The notes under the pieces were generated by a model that worked only from the letters and a program-made list of their open reading frames with translations, did no database searches and was not told the origin of the DNA. A stretch of 64,000 nucleotides of DNA, from assembly GCF_024435355.1 (NCBI RefSeq), contig NZ_JAMJWG010000018.1, positions 124,001 through 188,000 of the forward strand, in the 5' to 3' direction. The stretch comes from Streptomyces odontomachi (GTDB lineage Bacteria > Actinomycetota > Actinomycetes > Streptomycetales > Streptomycetaceae). Of the stretch, positions 34,889 to 43,271 are shown piece by piece. How positions within the stretch are numbered: position 1 is the stretch's first letter; each line of letters begins with the position of its first letter. Position numbers and translations under genes: made by a program.

Positions 34889-36400
34889 TCACGGGTTCCG
34901 GTCGTCCGAGGGACGGCGCCGTCGACGGGCGGTACCGGTGAGGCGGGCGACCAGCAGGGCCACCACGGCGATGAGGACGATGTCGAGCGGTACGGTCCGC
35001 TGCATCCCCCGGACGGCGTCCCCGCCCGGTCCCGCCGCGGCGAAGTAGACGGTGCCGAGCACGGCCACCCCGGCCGCGCCCGCGAACTGCTGGGCGGTGG
35101 AGAGCACGGCCGCGCCGACGCCCGCCCGCCCCGGTCTGACGTCCGTCAGCGCGATGCCGATCAGACGGGGCAGCACCAGGCCGTCGCCGAGCCCGACCAG
35201 CGCCAGGGCGACGACGATCCAGCCCGTCCCGACCCGACCGCCGGCGACGTCCAGCCGCAGCGCGAGCAGGAGCAGGCCCAGGGCGACGATCCCGCAGCCG
35301 TACACGGTGACCAGCGGCCCGTACCGTTCGACGAGGCGGGGGCCGAGCAACGCGGTGACGGAGAACAGCACGCCCATCGGCGCGAACACCAGCCCGGCCT
35401 GGAGCGCGCCGAGGCCGAGCCCGCCCTGCAACAGCAGGGACAGGGTGAACATGAACGAGGCGAAGAACAGCATGAACGCGATGACGGCCCCGATCCCGGC
35501 GAGGTAGGAGCGCGACCGGAAGAGCGTCACGTCCAGCACCGGCGCGCCACCGTGGGCGGCCAGGCGCCGCTGCCACCGTGCGACGAGACCCACCAGCACG
35601 GCGCCCGTGACCATGCTGATCCAGGTCCAGGCCGGCCAGCCCTGCTCACGCCCCAGCACCAGCGGCAGAAGCAGCAGCGCGAGACCGGCGGCGAGCCCCA
35701 CCGCCCCGACCGGGTCCTGGCCGTCCGCCCGGCCGCGCGCCGTCCCGGGCTCGGGCAGCAGCCGGGCGGCCAGGACCGCGGCGACGCCGCCCACGGGCAC
35801 GTTCACCAGGAAGATCACCCGCCAACCGAGCCCGAGGACGTCGGCGTCCAGCAGCAGCCCGCCCAGTACCTGCCCGGCGATCGAGCCGAGCCCGCCCACG
35901 GCCCCGTACCAGCCCAGCGCCCGCCCCCTGGCGTGCGGCGGGAAGACGGCGGTGATCAGTGCCAGGACCTGCGGCACCATCAGGGCGCCGGCGAGCCCCT
36001 GGAGCAGCCGGGCGACGACCAGGGCGAAGGGGACCTGCGCCACGCCGCACAGCAGCGAGGCCGCGGTGAACGCGAGGACGCCGGCCACGAACACCCGACG
36101 GTGCCCGAACCGGTCGCCCAGCCGGCCGCCGGTGATCATCCCGGCGGCGTAGCTGAACGCATAGCCGCCGACGATCAGCTCCAGCTCGGCCGGCCCCGCG
36201 CCGAGCCCGCGCCGGAAGGTGTCGGCGGCGACGTTCACCACGAAGAAGTCGAACTGGGTCAGGAACCAGCCCGACAGCAGCACCGCGAGCACCGTGCCCG
36301 GTCGTGGCACGGGGCGTTGCGGCGCGGGCGCCGTCGGGTCTCCCGGTGCGCGTCGACGTGCTCCCCGGCCTGAAGCTGTGCGTGGTCCTCGCTGCGGCAC
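34889..36400 (-). CDS. MFS multidrug exporter (EmrB/QacA, DHA2 type)
   Basis: A 503-residue transporter with about 14 membrane helices. Motif A-like GGRLGDRFGHRRVF is between helices 2 and 3, and motif C-like GALGWYGAVGGLGSIAGQVLGG is in helix 5, marking a proton-driven drug exporter. The N-terminal 30 residues are cytoplasmic and basic/proline-rich. GTG at 36400 follows a GGGGGAGGGG ribosome site. It is divergent from an Rrf2 regulator with a perfect 17-bp palindrome between them, so it is probably repressed by that protein. Confidence 0.94.
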   Translation of the reverse strand: MPQRGPRTASGRGARRRAPGDPTAPAPQRPVPRPGTVLAVLLSGWFLTQFDFFVVNVAADTFRRGLGAGPAELELIVGGYAFSYAAGMITGGRLGDRFGHRRVFVAGVLAFTAASLLCGVAQVPFALVVARLLQGLAGALMVPQVLALITAVFPPHARGRALGWYGAVGGLGSIAGQVLGGLLLDADVLGLGWRVIFLVNVPVGGVAAVLAARLLPEPGTARGRADGQDPVGAVGLAAGLALLLLPLVLGREQGWPAWTWISMVTGAVLVGLVARWQRRLAAHGGAPVLDVTLFRSRSYLAGIGAVIAFMLFFASFMFTLSLLLQGGLGLGALQAGLVFAPMGVLFSVTALLGPRLVERYGPLVTVYGCGIVALGLLLLALRLDVAGGRVGTGWIVVALALVGLGDGLVLPRLIGIALTDVRPGRAGVGAAVLSTAQQFAGAAGVAVLGTVYFAAAGPGGDAVRGMQRTVPLDIVLIAVVALLVARLTGTARRRRRPSDDRNP

Positions 36401-36454
36401 ACCGCTCCCCTCCCCCGTGACTGCGATTGACGAGATGCCTAGATACAGTTATCA

Positions 36455-36471
36455 CGGACATTCAATGTCCG
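36455..36471. promoter_or_regulatory. Perfect 17-bp palindrome between MFS and rrf2 genes (operator)
   Basis: CGGACAT (36455-36461), TCA, ATGTCCG (36465-36471). It is 19 nt upstream of the Rrf2 start and 55 nt upstream of the MFS start. On the minus strand TTGAAT within it could be the -35 of the MFS promoter. Symmetric sites of this size are typical Rrf2 operators. Confidence 0.75.
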
Positions 36472-36489
36472 CAATAGGAGAATGGCCTC

Positions 36490-36966
36490 ATGAAGCTGTC
36501 TCAAGGGGTGGAGTGGGGCGTGCACTGTGCCACGTTGCTGGCGCTGGCGCCCGAGGGAACGTCGGTCCGGCGGGAGGGTCTCGCCGCGCACTACGGCCTG
36601 CCCGACACCTATCTCGCCAAGCACCTCCAGGCCATGACGCGGGCCGGCATCCTGCATGCCACGACGGGTCCGCGGGGCGGCTACCGGTTGGCACGCGCCG
36701 CAGAGCGGATCACGATGCTGGACGTAGTCGACGCCATCGAGGGCTCGGGGGAGCCGTTCGTCTGCCAGGAGATCCGGCAGCGCGGCACCGGCGCGCTCAG
36801 GCCGGAGCAGTGCACACGCCCCTGCGGGGTCAGCAGCGTGATGAGCGAGGCCTACGACGCCTGGCGGGCCACGCTGCGCGCGGTGACCCTCACGGACCTG
36901 GTCGGGCGTATGCCGCGCGGCCTCCAGGAGCGCAACCGCGCCCTGATGGCCGGGGCCGCGTCCTGA
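36490..36966 (+). CDS. Rrf2-family transcriptional regulator with Cys triad
   Basis: A 158-residue regulator. The winged helix includes LAAHYGLPDTYLAKHLQAM and GPRGGYRLAR. Cys92, Cys108 and Cys112 lie in the loop where IscR, NsrR and RsrR hold their Fe-S cluster ligands, so a redox or nitric-oxide sensitive cluster is plausible. It is divergent from an MFS exporter and a perfect palindrome lies between them. AGGAG is 9 nt before the ATG at 36490. The likely role is control of the exporter in response to redox or electrophile stress; the signal is inference. Confidence 0.92.
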   Translation: MKLSQGVEWGVHCATLLALAPEGTSVRREGLAAHYGLPDTYLAKHLQAMTRAGILHATTGPRGGYRLARAAERITMLDVVDAIEGSGEPFVCQEIRQRGTGALRPEQCTRPCGVSSVMSEAYDAWRATLRAVTLTDLVGRMPRGLQERNRALMAGAAS

Positions 36967-37032
36967 TCGCGGAACGCGGCCCCGGCAAGTGTCGTCTCCG
37001 GCGCCGGTCGGGGTCCGGGCCGGGCGAGCCGC

Positions 37033-38409
37033 TCAGCGCAGGGGGCAGGTGTTGACGGAGTCGGTGCCGGGGACGGGGCGCACGACGCGGTCCGACGGCG
37101 GCGGCGTGTGGTGCTCCACCCATGCGGTGAGCGCGGCGAAGGCCGAGCGGTAACAGGGCAGCATGGGACGTACCCGGTCCGGGAACGAGTCGTGGAGCCC
37201 GTCGACGTGGTTGCCGCCCGCCACGGTGTAGAAGCGGTGCAGGGCGCCGCTTCCGGCGGCCCGCACCATGCGGTCGTAGACGGCCGAGTCGGTGGCGATC
37301 GGCAGCAGCGTGTCCAGGTCGCCGTGCAGGGTGAGGAGCGGCCGTTCGATGGCGCCGGTCAGGCCCACCCGGGCCACCGCGGCGTGCACGGCGGCCGGGC
37401 GCCGTGCGTAGTCGTAGCGGGCGTCCGAGGCACAGGGCGCCAGGATCTCCGCGGTGCTGGAGCCGGCCGAGGCACCGGGGCAGTCCGGGTCGTAACCGGG
37501 GTCGAACACGGCGCGGTAGACCTTCTGCGTCAGCCCCCAGTAGGCGCTCTGGTGGTAGGGCCACAGGAACTCGGATCCGGGCGCGAACCCGGCCGCGTAC
37601 ATGTCCGACGGGGTGGCTGCGCCGCTGCCGTAGGCGACGGCGGTCGGCAGCACGGTCAGCGGGTTCGGCCCCCGGGCGGTCCACAGGGTGCCCTCCCAGT
37701 CCACGCCGCCGTCGTAGAGGCGCGGTTGGTGTTCCAGCTGCCAGCGGGTCAGGTAGCCGCCGTTGGAGATGCCGGTCATGTAGGTACGGCGCGGTGTCGT
37801 GCCGTAGCGCTGGTGGACGACGCGTTGGGCGGCACGGGTGAGTTGGGTGGTGCGGGCGTTCCATTCGGCGAGCGCGTCGCCCGGCCGGCGGCCGTCACGG
37901 TAGAAGTCGGGCCCCGTGTTGCCCTTGTCGGTGGCGGCGTAGGCGTATCCCGCGGCCACCACCTGGTCGGAGATGAGGGCGTCGGTGGAGTACTGCTTGC
38001 GGTTGCCGGGGGCGCCGGTGACGACCAGGCCGCCGTTCCAGTGGTCGGGCAGCCGGATCACGAACTGCGCGTCGTGGTTCCAGCCGTGCTCGGGGTTGGT
38101 GTGCGAGGTGTCGGGGAAGTAGCCGTCGATCTGCACGCCCGGCGCCCCGGTCGGGTTGTGCGTGCCCTGCGCCGCCAGGCCCGCCTGGTCGGCGGTGTCG
38201 GTGTAGGGCGTGCCGGCCAGGGCCGCGGTGGTCATGTCCGGCAGGCAGGCGGCCTGTTGCCGCTCGGCACCGGGCACGCTGACCCGGGCCGCCCCCGGGC
38301 AGGAGGTGGCCGATGGCGGTGGGTCCTGCCCGAGCGCGGGTGCGGGCGCCAGCGCGGAGGCGGCCAGGACCAGGGCGGCGAGAGTGAGGTCGCGCAGGCG
38401 CGGACGCAT
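37033..38409 (-). CDS. Secreted alpha/beta-hydrolase, tannase/hydroxybutyrate-oligomer-hydrolase-like
   Basis: A 458-residue esterase with an N-terminal signal peptide (basic start, ALVLAASALAPAPALGQ). The nucleophile elbow is TGISNGGY, the acid is in LHGDLDTLLPI and the His in VAGGNHVDG. The stretch ISDQVVAAGYAYAATDKGN recalls tannase/feruloyl esterases and secreted 3-hydroxybutyrate oligomer hydrolases. It is downstream of and co-oriented with a PHB depolymerase gene, 113 nt apart, so cleavage of 3-hydroxybutyrate oligomers outside the cell is the favoured role; an unrelated ester substrate is possible. Confidence 0.82.
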   Translation of the reverse strand: MRPRLRDLTLAALVLAASALAPAPALGQDPPPSATSCPGAARVSVPGAERQQAACLPDMTTAALAGTPYTDTADQAGLAAQGTHNPTGAPGVQIDGYFPDTSHTNPEHGWNHDAQFVIRLPDHWNGGLVVTGAPGNRKQYSTDALISDQVVAAGYAYAATDKGNTGPDFYRDGRRPGDALAEWNARTTQLTRAAQRVVHQRYGTTPRRTYMTGISNGGYLTRWQLEHQPRLYDGGVDWEGTLWTARGPNPLTVLPTAVAYGSGAATPSDMYAAGFAPGSEFLWPYHQSAYWGLTQKVYRAVFDPGYDPDCPGASAGSSTAEILAPCASDARYDYARRPAAVHAAVARVGLTGAIERPLLTLHGDLDTLLPIATDSAVYDRMVRAAGSGALHRFYTVAGGNHVDGLHDSFPDRVRPMLPCYRSAFAALTAWVEHHTPPPSDRVVRPVPGTDSVNTCPLR

Positions 38410-38522
38410 GGGGGTCCTCCAGGATCGGTGCACGGGGCGAACGGCGACACGGCTGCCGGACGGCGGTCTGGCGGCCGCGCGCCCCTCTGGACGGTCGGCC
38501 CCGAAGACGTCGTGAGGACGTC

Positions 38523-40022
38523 TCAGCAGGTGCCGTCGGCGATGACGTAGTAGTTGGATGCGGTCTGCTTGAGCGTGTGGGTGGTGAAGGTGTTGTACAG
38601 GCCGAGGTCCTGCTCGGAGCCGTTCGCGTAGGCGTGCCCGCCCGTGGTGTGGGCGCGGCCGGCCGCGACGTGGGCGTAGTTGCTGGCCGTGAAGCAGGCG
38701 GCGGCGGACCCGGTGGTGGTCGCCGTCACGGCGGCCGAGGTGACGCCGACGGCGCCGGAGGAGTCGGCCGCCGCGACCGTGTAGCGGTAGGAGGTGGCGG
38801 GGGTCAGGCCGGTGTCGGTGCGTGAGGTGCCGGTGGTGGTGCCGACCGCGGTCCCGTTGCGGTACACCGTGTAGGAGCTTGCGCCGCTGACCGCCGACCA
38901 GTTCAGGGTGACGGAGGTGTCGGTGGTGCCGGTGACGGTGAGGCCGGTGGGAGCCGGGAGGGTGCCGCCGCCCCCGTCGCCCGGCGCGTTGCCGTCCAGG
39001 CCCCAGAACAGGCCGGTGTAGTAGCTGGAGCAGATGGTGTCCAGGTAGTAGGCGCCGGTGCTGCCGCACTGGGTGTCGCCGCTGCCGGGGTCGACGGCGA
39101 GGCCGTGGCCCATGCCCGAGATGGAGAACAGGGCGACGGCGGCGGCGCCGGACGGGTCGTTGTAGAGGGTCTCCGTGGTGTTGCCCGGCAGGCTCTGCGT
39201 GGCGCTGGGGGTCTGGCTGATGCCCCACACGTTGGTCCACTGGTCCCGCAGTTCCGTGCCGTTGACGGGTGCCACGGTGTAGTCGGAGGTGCCGTGCCAG
39301 ATCGCGACCCGGGGCCAGGGTCCCTGGTAGCCCGGGTCGGAGGCGCGGACCTTGTCGCCCCACGCCGCGGGGCTGAGCTTCTGGTCGTTGAGCTGGCAGC
39401 CGCTGGCGGCCGTCAGGGTGGTGGCGCACTGGGCGGGCAGCCCGGAGGCGATGGAGCCGCCGGCGAACACGTCGGGGTAGTCGGCGAGCAGGTCGGCGGT
39501 CATGCCGGCGCCGGCCGAGAGCCCGGTGACGAAGATCCGGGAGCGGTCGGAGGAGTGGTCGGTCGCGGCCTTGTCGACCATGCTGGCGATCGAGGCGGCC
39601 TCACCCTTGCCCCGGGTGTCCTTGGTGGAGTCGAACCACTGGAAGCAGGACTGGATGTTGTTCGCGGACGACGTCTGGGGGAAGACCACGGCGAACTGCC
39701 AGCGGTCGGCCAGCTGCGGCCAACCCGAGTGGCTGTAGTAGTCGTTCGCGCTCTGGGTACAGCCGTGCAGCGCCACGACGAGCGGTGCACCGGCCGGCAG
39801 GCCGTCCGGTACGTAGATGTACATCGAGAGATTGCCGGGGTTGGAGCCGAAGCTGGTGACCTGTTGCAGGCCGGCTTGCAGGTCGGACTGTGCGGCGGCG
39901 GGCCGTGCCAGCGGGCCGGTCAGATTGGCCAGCGCCGCCAGCAGGGCCAGGACGCACGCCGCGGCGAGCCGGCGTGGCCAGGCGAGCGGGCGTGGCGGGG
40001 CAGGGGAGAACGACAGTCTCAT
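38523..40022 (-). CDS. Extracellular poly(3-hydroxybutyrate) depolymerase
   Basis: A 499-residue secreted modular enzyme. Signal peptide residues 1-44 (ending PAAAQ); catalytic domain residues 48-335 with oxyanion His86 in ALHGCTQ, lipase box GLSAG with Ser169, Asp in WHGTSDYTV and His in MGHGLAVDPG; the order His-before-Ser marks type 1. A fibronectin III linker (PAPTGLTVTGTTDTSVTLNW) follows, then a C-terminal PHB-binding domain (CFTASNYAHVAAGRAH to the last Cys). It hydrolyses water-insoluble PHB granules to oligomers. It is the first gene of a pair with the secreted esterase. The 3-hydroxybutyrate dehydrogenase gene is divergent, 0.5 kb away. Confidence 0.95.
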   Translation of the reverse strand: MRLSFSPAPPRPLAWPRRLAAACVLALLAALANLTGPLARPAAAQSDLQAGLQQVTSFGSNPGNLSMYIYVPDGLPAGAPLVVALHGCTQSANDYYSHSGWPQLADRWQFAVVFPQTSSANNIQSCFQWFDSTKDTRGKGEAASIASMVDKAATDHSSDRSRIFVTGLSAGAGMTADLLADYPDVFAGGSIASGLPAQCATTLTAASGCQLNDQKLSPAAWGDKVRASDPGYQGPWPRVAIWHGTSDYTVAPVNGTELRDQWTNVWGISQTPSATQSLPGNTTETLYNDPSGAAAVALFSISGMGHGLAVDPGSGDTQCGSTGAYYLDTICSSYYTGLFWGLDGNAPGDGGGGTLPAPTGLTVTGTTDTSVTLNWSAVSGASSYTVYRNGTAVGTTTGTSRTDTGLTPATSYRYTVAAADSSGAVGVTSAAVTATTTGSAAACFTASNYAHVAAGRAHTTGGHAYANGSEQDLGLYNTFTTHTLKQTASNYYVIADGTC

Positions 40023-40352
40023 GGGGGCTCCCGGACCGTTGTGGGGTCAGGACGGCGCGCTGCGGGCAGCCGGCGGTGCCGACGGCCGGTGGTGGGGCGA
40101 TACGCAGCCGCCGTCGTCCGTGAGGGAGAAGGTACGTCCGGCCAAGGGCCGCGCCTATGTGGCGAACTCACACCCTGTCAGGCCACGGCATGGGGCGCGG
40201 CGCCATCGGCGGTGCACCGGCCAACTTCGCCGCGGCGCACCGGCGATGGGCGGGGGACGGTGTCCCGCAGGGTACGCGGATGACGGCGCACGGGCGAGCG
40301 GCGCGCGGCCCGAGTGGACGTCCGCGCGCAACGGTACGCCGTCGACACGGAC

Positions 40353-40421
40353 ACAGGCACAGGCAGAGGCACAGGCAGAGGCAGAGGCACAAGCACCCGA
40401 TACAGGCACCGATACAGGCAC
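40353..40421. repeat. Hexamer array and duplicated 12-mer
   Basis: Seven hexamers of ACAGGC/AGAGGC type (40353-40394; the last reads ACAAGC), then CGATACAGGCAC twice (40398-40421). The composition is purine-rich on the plus strand, unlike its surroundings. Confidence 0.85.
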
Positions 40422-40477
40422 CGACGACGTATTCGTCGTGTCATGGCGTCGAAGGCCACCTGCCTCCGACGCTTTGT

Positions 40478-40505
40478 GTGGGACGGCACCATAGGGCCGT
40501 CCCAC
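40478..40505. promoter_or_regulatory. 10-bp inverted repeat upstream of 3-hydroxybutyrate dehydrogenase
   Basis: GTGGGACGGC (40478-40487) and GCCGTCCCAC (40496-40505) are exact inverted copies around ACCATAGG. It ends 23 nt before the start codon, so it may be an operator overlapping the transcription start, or a leader hairpin. Confidence 0.55.
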
Positions 40506-40528
40506 CGCGCGCTTCTACGGTGACGCCC

Positions 40529-41344
40529 ATGGAGCGTACGAATGAGCCGTCGCCGGCCCCGGCCGTCGGCACGCGGCAGACATCCAGCGCCACCGCCGAC
40601 GGCCTGCTGGGCGGCCGGACGGCCATGGTCACGGGTGCCGCCAGCGGCATCGGAAGGGCCTGCGCGGTCGCGCTCGCGGCCGAGGGTGCGCACGTGCAGG
40701 TGGTGGACGTCGACGCGGAGGGCGCCGAGAAGGTCGCCTCCGAGGTGGGCGGCACCGCGTACCCGGCCGACCTGTCCGACCCGGCGGCCGTCGACGGCCT
40801 TCCGGCGGACGCGGACATCGTGGTGAACAACGCGGGCCTGCAACGGGTGGCACCGGTGCACGAACTGGACCCGGACACGTTCGCCACCATGCAGCGCATC
40901 ATGGTCGAGGCGCCCTTCCGGATCCTGCACCGCACCCTGCCCGGCATGTACGAACGCGGCTGGGGCCGGGTGGTCAACATCTCCTCCGTGCACGGCCTGC
41001 GGGCCAGCCCGTACAAGAGCGCCTACGTCGCGGCCAAGCACGCCCTGGAAGGGCTCAGCAAGGTCGTGGCCCTGGAGGGCGCCCCGCACGGCGTGACCAG
41101 CAACTGCGTGAACCCCGCCTATGTCCGCACCCCGCTGGTCGAGCGGCAGATCGCCCGGCAGGCCGAGGTGCACGGCATCCCGGAGAGCGAGGTGGTGAGC
41201 ACCGTGCTGCTGGAGCGCCCCGCCATCAAGCGGCTGATCGAACCCGAGGAAGTGGCCCGCACCGTGGTGTGGTTGTGCGGCCCCGGCACCGCGTACGTCA
41301 CCGGCGCCGACCTCGTCCTCGACGGCGGCTGGACCGCCCACTGA
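40529..41344 (+). CDS. 3-hydroxybutyrate dehydrogenase (SDR family)
   Basis: A 271-residue short-chain dehydrogenase. TGAASGIG is at residues 35-42, NNAG at 100-103; Ser153, Tyr166 and Lys170 are catalytic. The segments SSVHGLRASPYKSAYVAAKH and NPAYVRTPLVERQI are hallmarks of D-3-hydroxybutyrate dehydrogenase, which oxidises 3-hydroxybutyrate to acetoacetate with NAD. An N-terminal extension of about 25 residues precedes the fold. It fits the neighbouring PHB depolymerase and the MHS permease as the first intracellular step. ATG 40529 is preferred; GTG at 40520 is in frame. Confidence 0.9.
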   Translation: MERTNEPSPAPAVGTRQTSSATADGLLGGRTAMVTGAASGIGRACAVALAAEGAHVQVVDVDAEGAEKVASEVGGTAYPADLSDPAAVDGLPADADIVVNNAGLQRVAPVHELDPDTFATMQRIMVEAPFRILHRTLPGMYERGWGRVVNISSVHGLRASPYKSAYVAAKHALEGLSKVVALEGAPHGVTSNCVNPAYVRTPLVERQIARQAEVHGIPESEVVSTVLLERPAIKRLIEPEEVARTVVWLCGPGTAYVTGADLVLDGGWTAH

Positions 41345-41636
41345 CCCACCCGCGGCAGCTCACGGACCGTCCACCGACACCCGCCGGCCGTCCACCGACA
41401 CCCGGCCGACCGCCCGCCCCACCGCCGGACCCCCGCCGCCCTGTCGCCGCACGACCACGCGCCGCCACGCGAAGTAACCGCACGACGACTTTCCGCTCGC
41501 ACTCTCCCGACACCCACGGCTGCTCCCCACCGGCCCGCACCGCCGTCCACTCCCCTCCCCCGGCCCACCGGCGCCCCCCGGCGCTGTCCCGGCGCCGGTG
41601 TCCGTCCGCCTCCGATCGCTCGCAAGGTGATGCCTC
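41345..41636. other. Gap between dehydrogenase and MHS permease genes
   Basis: The gap contains two tandem copies of CCGTCCACCGACACCCG (from about 41367) and a C-rich run. An AT-richer stretch around 41471-41495 could hold a promoter, but no clear -10/-35 pair is seen. Confidence 0.4.
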
Positions 41637-43046
41637 GTGACTGCCCCTACCTCATCGAGCCCGCACGGCGCGGCTCCCGCCACCCCGCCGCGGCTGAAGC
41701 GCATCGTCGCCGCGAGCCTGATCGGCACCACCGTCGAGTGGTACGACTACTTCCTCTACGGCTCCGCCGCCGCCCTGGTGTTCGGCAAGGTGTTCTTCCC
41801 CGACTCCGACCCGCTCACCGGCACCCTGCTGTCCTTCCTCACCTATGCCATCGGCTTTGCCGCCCGGCCGCTGGGCGCGGTTGTCTTCGGGCACTTCGGG
41901 GACCGGATCGGCCGGAAGAAACTGCTGGTCACCAGCCTGATGATGATGGGTGGCTCGACCGTTCTGATCGGCTGCGTGCCGGACTACCACACGATCGGCG
42001 TGGCCGCTCCCATCATCCTGACCCTGCTGCGGCTCATCCAGGGCTTCGCGCTCGGCGGTGAGTGGGGCGGCGCCGTGCTGCTCGTCTCGGAGCACGGCGA
42101 TGCGCGTCGTCGGGGCTTCTGGGCGTCCTGGCCGCAGGGCGGTGCGCCGGCCGGCAACCTGCTGGCCGTCGGCGTGCTCTCCCTGCTGACCGGCAACATC
42201 AGTTCGGCGGCCTTCGAGTCATGGGGCTGGCGGGTGGCGTTCCTGGTGTCCGCGGTACTGGTGGGCATCGGGCTCTGGATCCGGCTGAGCGTCGACGAGT
42301 CGCCGCTCTTCAAGGCCGCGCTCGCCCAGGCGGAAGCGCGCAAGGCCAAGGAGCGTGCCGAACGGCCGCCGTTCCTCGACGTCATACGCCTGCACTGGAG
42401 GGACATCCTGGTCGCCATGGGCGCACGGATGGCGGAGAACATCTCGTACTACATCATCACCGCGTTCGTCCTGGTGTACTGCGTCGACCACCTGGAGATG
42501 CCGAAGCAGACCGCGCTGAACGCGGTGCTCATCGGCTCGGCCATCCAGTTCTGCCTGATCCCCGTCTTCGGTGCGCTCTCCGACCGGATCGGCCGCAAGC
42601 CCGTCTACCTCTTCGGTGCCGTCGGCACCGGCGCCTGGGTCTGGGCGTTCTTCGCGCTCGCGGACACCAGGTCGTACGCGGCCCTGATCACCGCCGTCAC
42701 CGTGGGCCTGATCTTCCACAGCGCCATGTACGCGCCGCAGGCGGCCTTCTTCTCCGAGCTGTTCGCGACCAGGATGCGCTACTCGGGGGCGTCCATCGGG
42801 GCGCAGCTCTCCTCGGTGGCCGCCGGTGCCCCGGCACCCCTGATCGCCACCGCCCTGCTCGGCTCGACGCACGGCTCGGGGACGATCTCCCTGTACGTGG
42901 CCGCTGCGGCCGTGATCACCATCATCGCGGTGCTCGCCGGACGGGAGACCCGGGGAAGCGACCTGGCCGCCGTCGCGCCGGAACACGACGCGGGGCGGCA
43001 CGCGCCGGCCGCAGTGCACGAGAGCGCCGTCGAGCCCTCTGCGTGA
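41637..43046 (+). CDS. MHS-family MFS permease (metabolite:H+ symporter)
   Basis: A 469-residue transporter with 12 membrane helices. The start RRIVAAS-like KRIVAASLIGTTVEWYDYFL is the signature of the metabolite:H+ symporter family (ShiA/KgtP/ProP relatives). FGDRIGRKKLLV (loop 2-3) and LRLIQGFALGGEWGGA (helix 5) are further family motifs. It should import an organic acid with protons. Placed directly after 3-hydroxybutyrate dehydrogenase, 3-hydroxybutyrate or its oligomers are the likely substrate. AAGGTGAT precedes the GTG start. The next gene is its likely regulator. Confidence 0.93.
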   Translation: MTAPTSSSPHGAAPATPPRLKRIVAASLIGTTVEWYDYFLYGSAAALVFGKVFFPDSDPLTGTLLSFLTYAIGFAARPLGAVVFGHFGDRIGRKKLLVTSLMMMGGSTVLIGCVPDYHTIGVAAPIILTLLRLIQGFALGGEWGGAVLLVSEHGDARRRGFWASWPQGGAPAGNLLAVGVLSLLTGNISSAAFESWGWRVAFLVSAVLVGIGLWIRLSVDESPLFKAALAQAEARKAKERAERPPFLDVIRLHWRDILVAMGARMAENISYYIITAFVLVYCVDHLEMPKQTALNAVLIGSAIQFCLIPVFGALSDRIGRKPVYLFGAVGTGAWVWAFFALADTRSYAALITAVTVGLIFHSAMYAPQAAFFSELFATRMRYSGASIGAQLSSVAAGAPAPLIATALLGSTHGSGTISLYVAAAAVITIIAVLAGRETRGSDLAAVAPEHDAGRHAPAAVHESAVEPSA

Positions 43047-43135
43047 GAGCCGCGCCGGCTCCCTCTGCCTGAGAGCCGCGCCGGCCGTGCGGTCCGCGCG
43101 GGCCACCGGATGAGGGGCCCGTCCAGGGCGCCACG

Positions 43136-43162
43136 AGGTGCCCCGCCAGGTGAGGGGCACCT
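43136..43162. promoter_or_regulatory. Perfect 9-9-9 inverted repeat at the pucR-type promoter
   Basis: AGGTGCCCC (43136-43144), nine unpaired bases, GGGGCACCT (43154-43162). The last base is the first of TAGAGT (43162-43167), a good -10. It may be an operator for autoregulation of the downstream regulator, or a terminator for the MHS gene. Confidence 0.6.
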
Positions 43163-43271
43163 AGAGTGGTCGCGTCTGCGCCCCATCGACGCGTACCCGC
43201 CCTCCCCACCCGCCGCGCGGGCCGGGGAGGGCACGCCCATCCGCCCGCCCTGCCCGACCCGAGTAGCCGCC

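Larger units (their letters stand above)
40023..40528. other. Intergenic region between depolymerase and dehydrogenase genes
   Basis: There are 506 nt without a supported gene; open frames here are repeats. It contains a hexamer array (40353-40394), a duplicated 12-mer (40398-40421) and an exact 10-bp inverted repeat (40478-40505) just upstream of the dehydrogenase. The promoter regions of both flanking genes must lie here. Confidence 0.6.

Noticed and set aside
40157..40528. Open frame extending the 3-hydroxybutyrate dehydrogenase upstream through the hexamer array
   Set aside because: It is made of His/Arg/Gln repeats from the array, has no ribosome site, and the conserved fold begins after the ATG at 40529.
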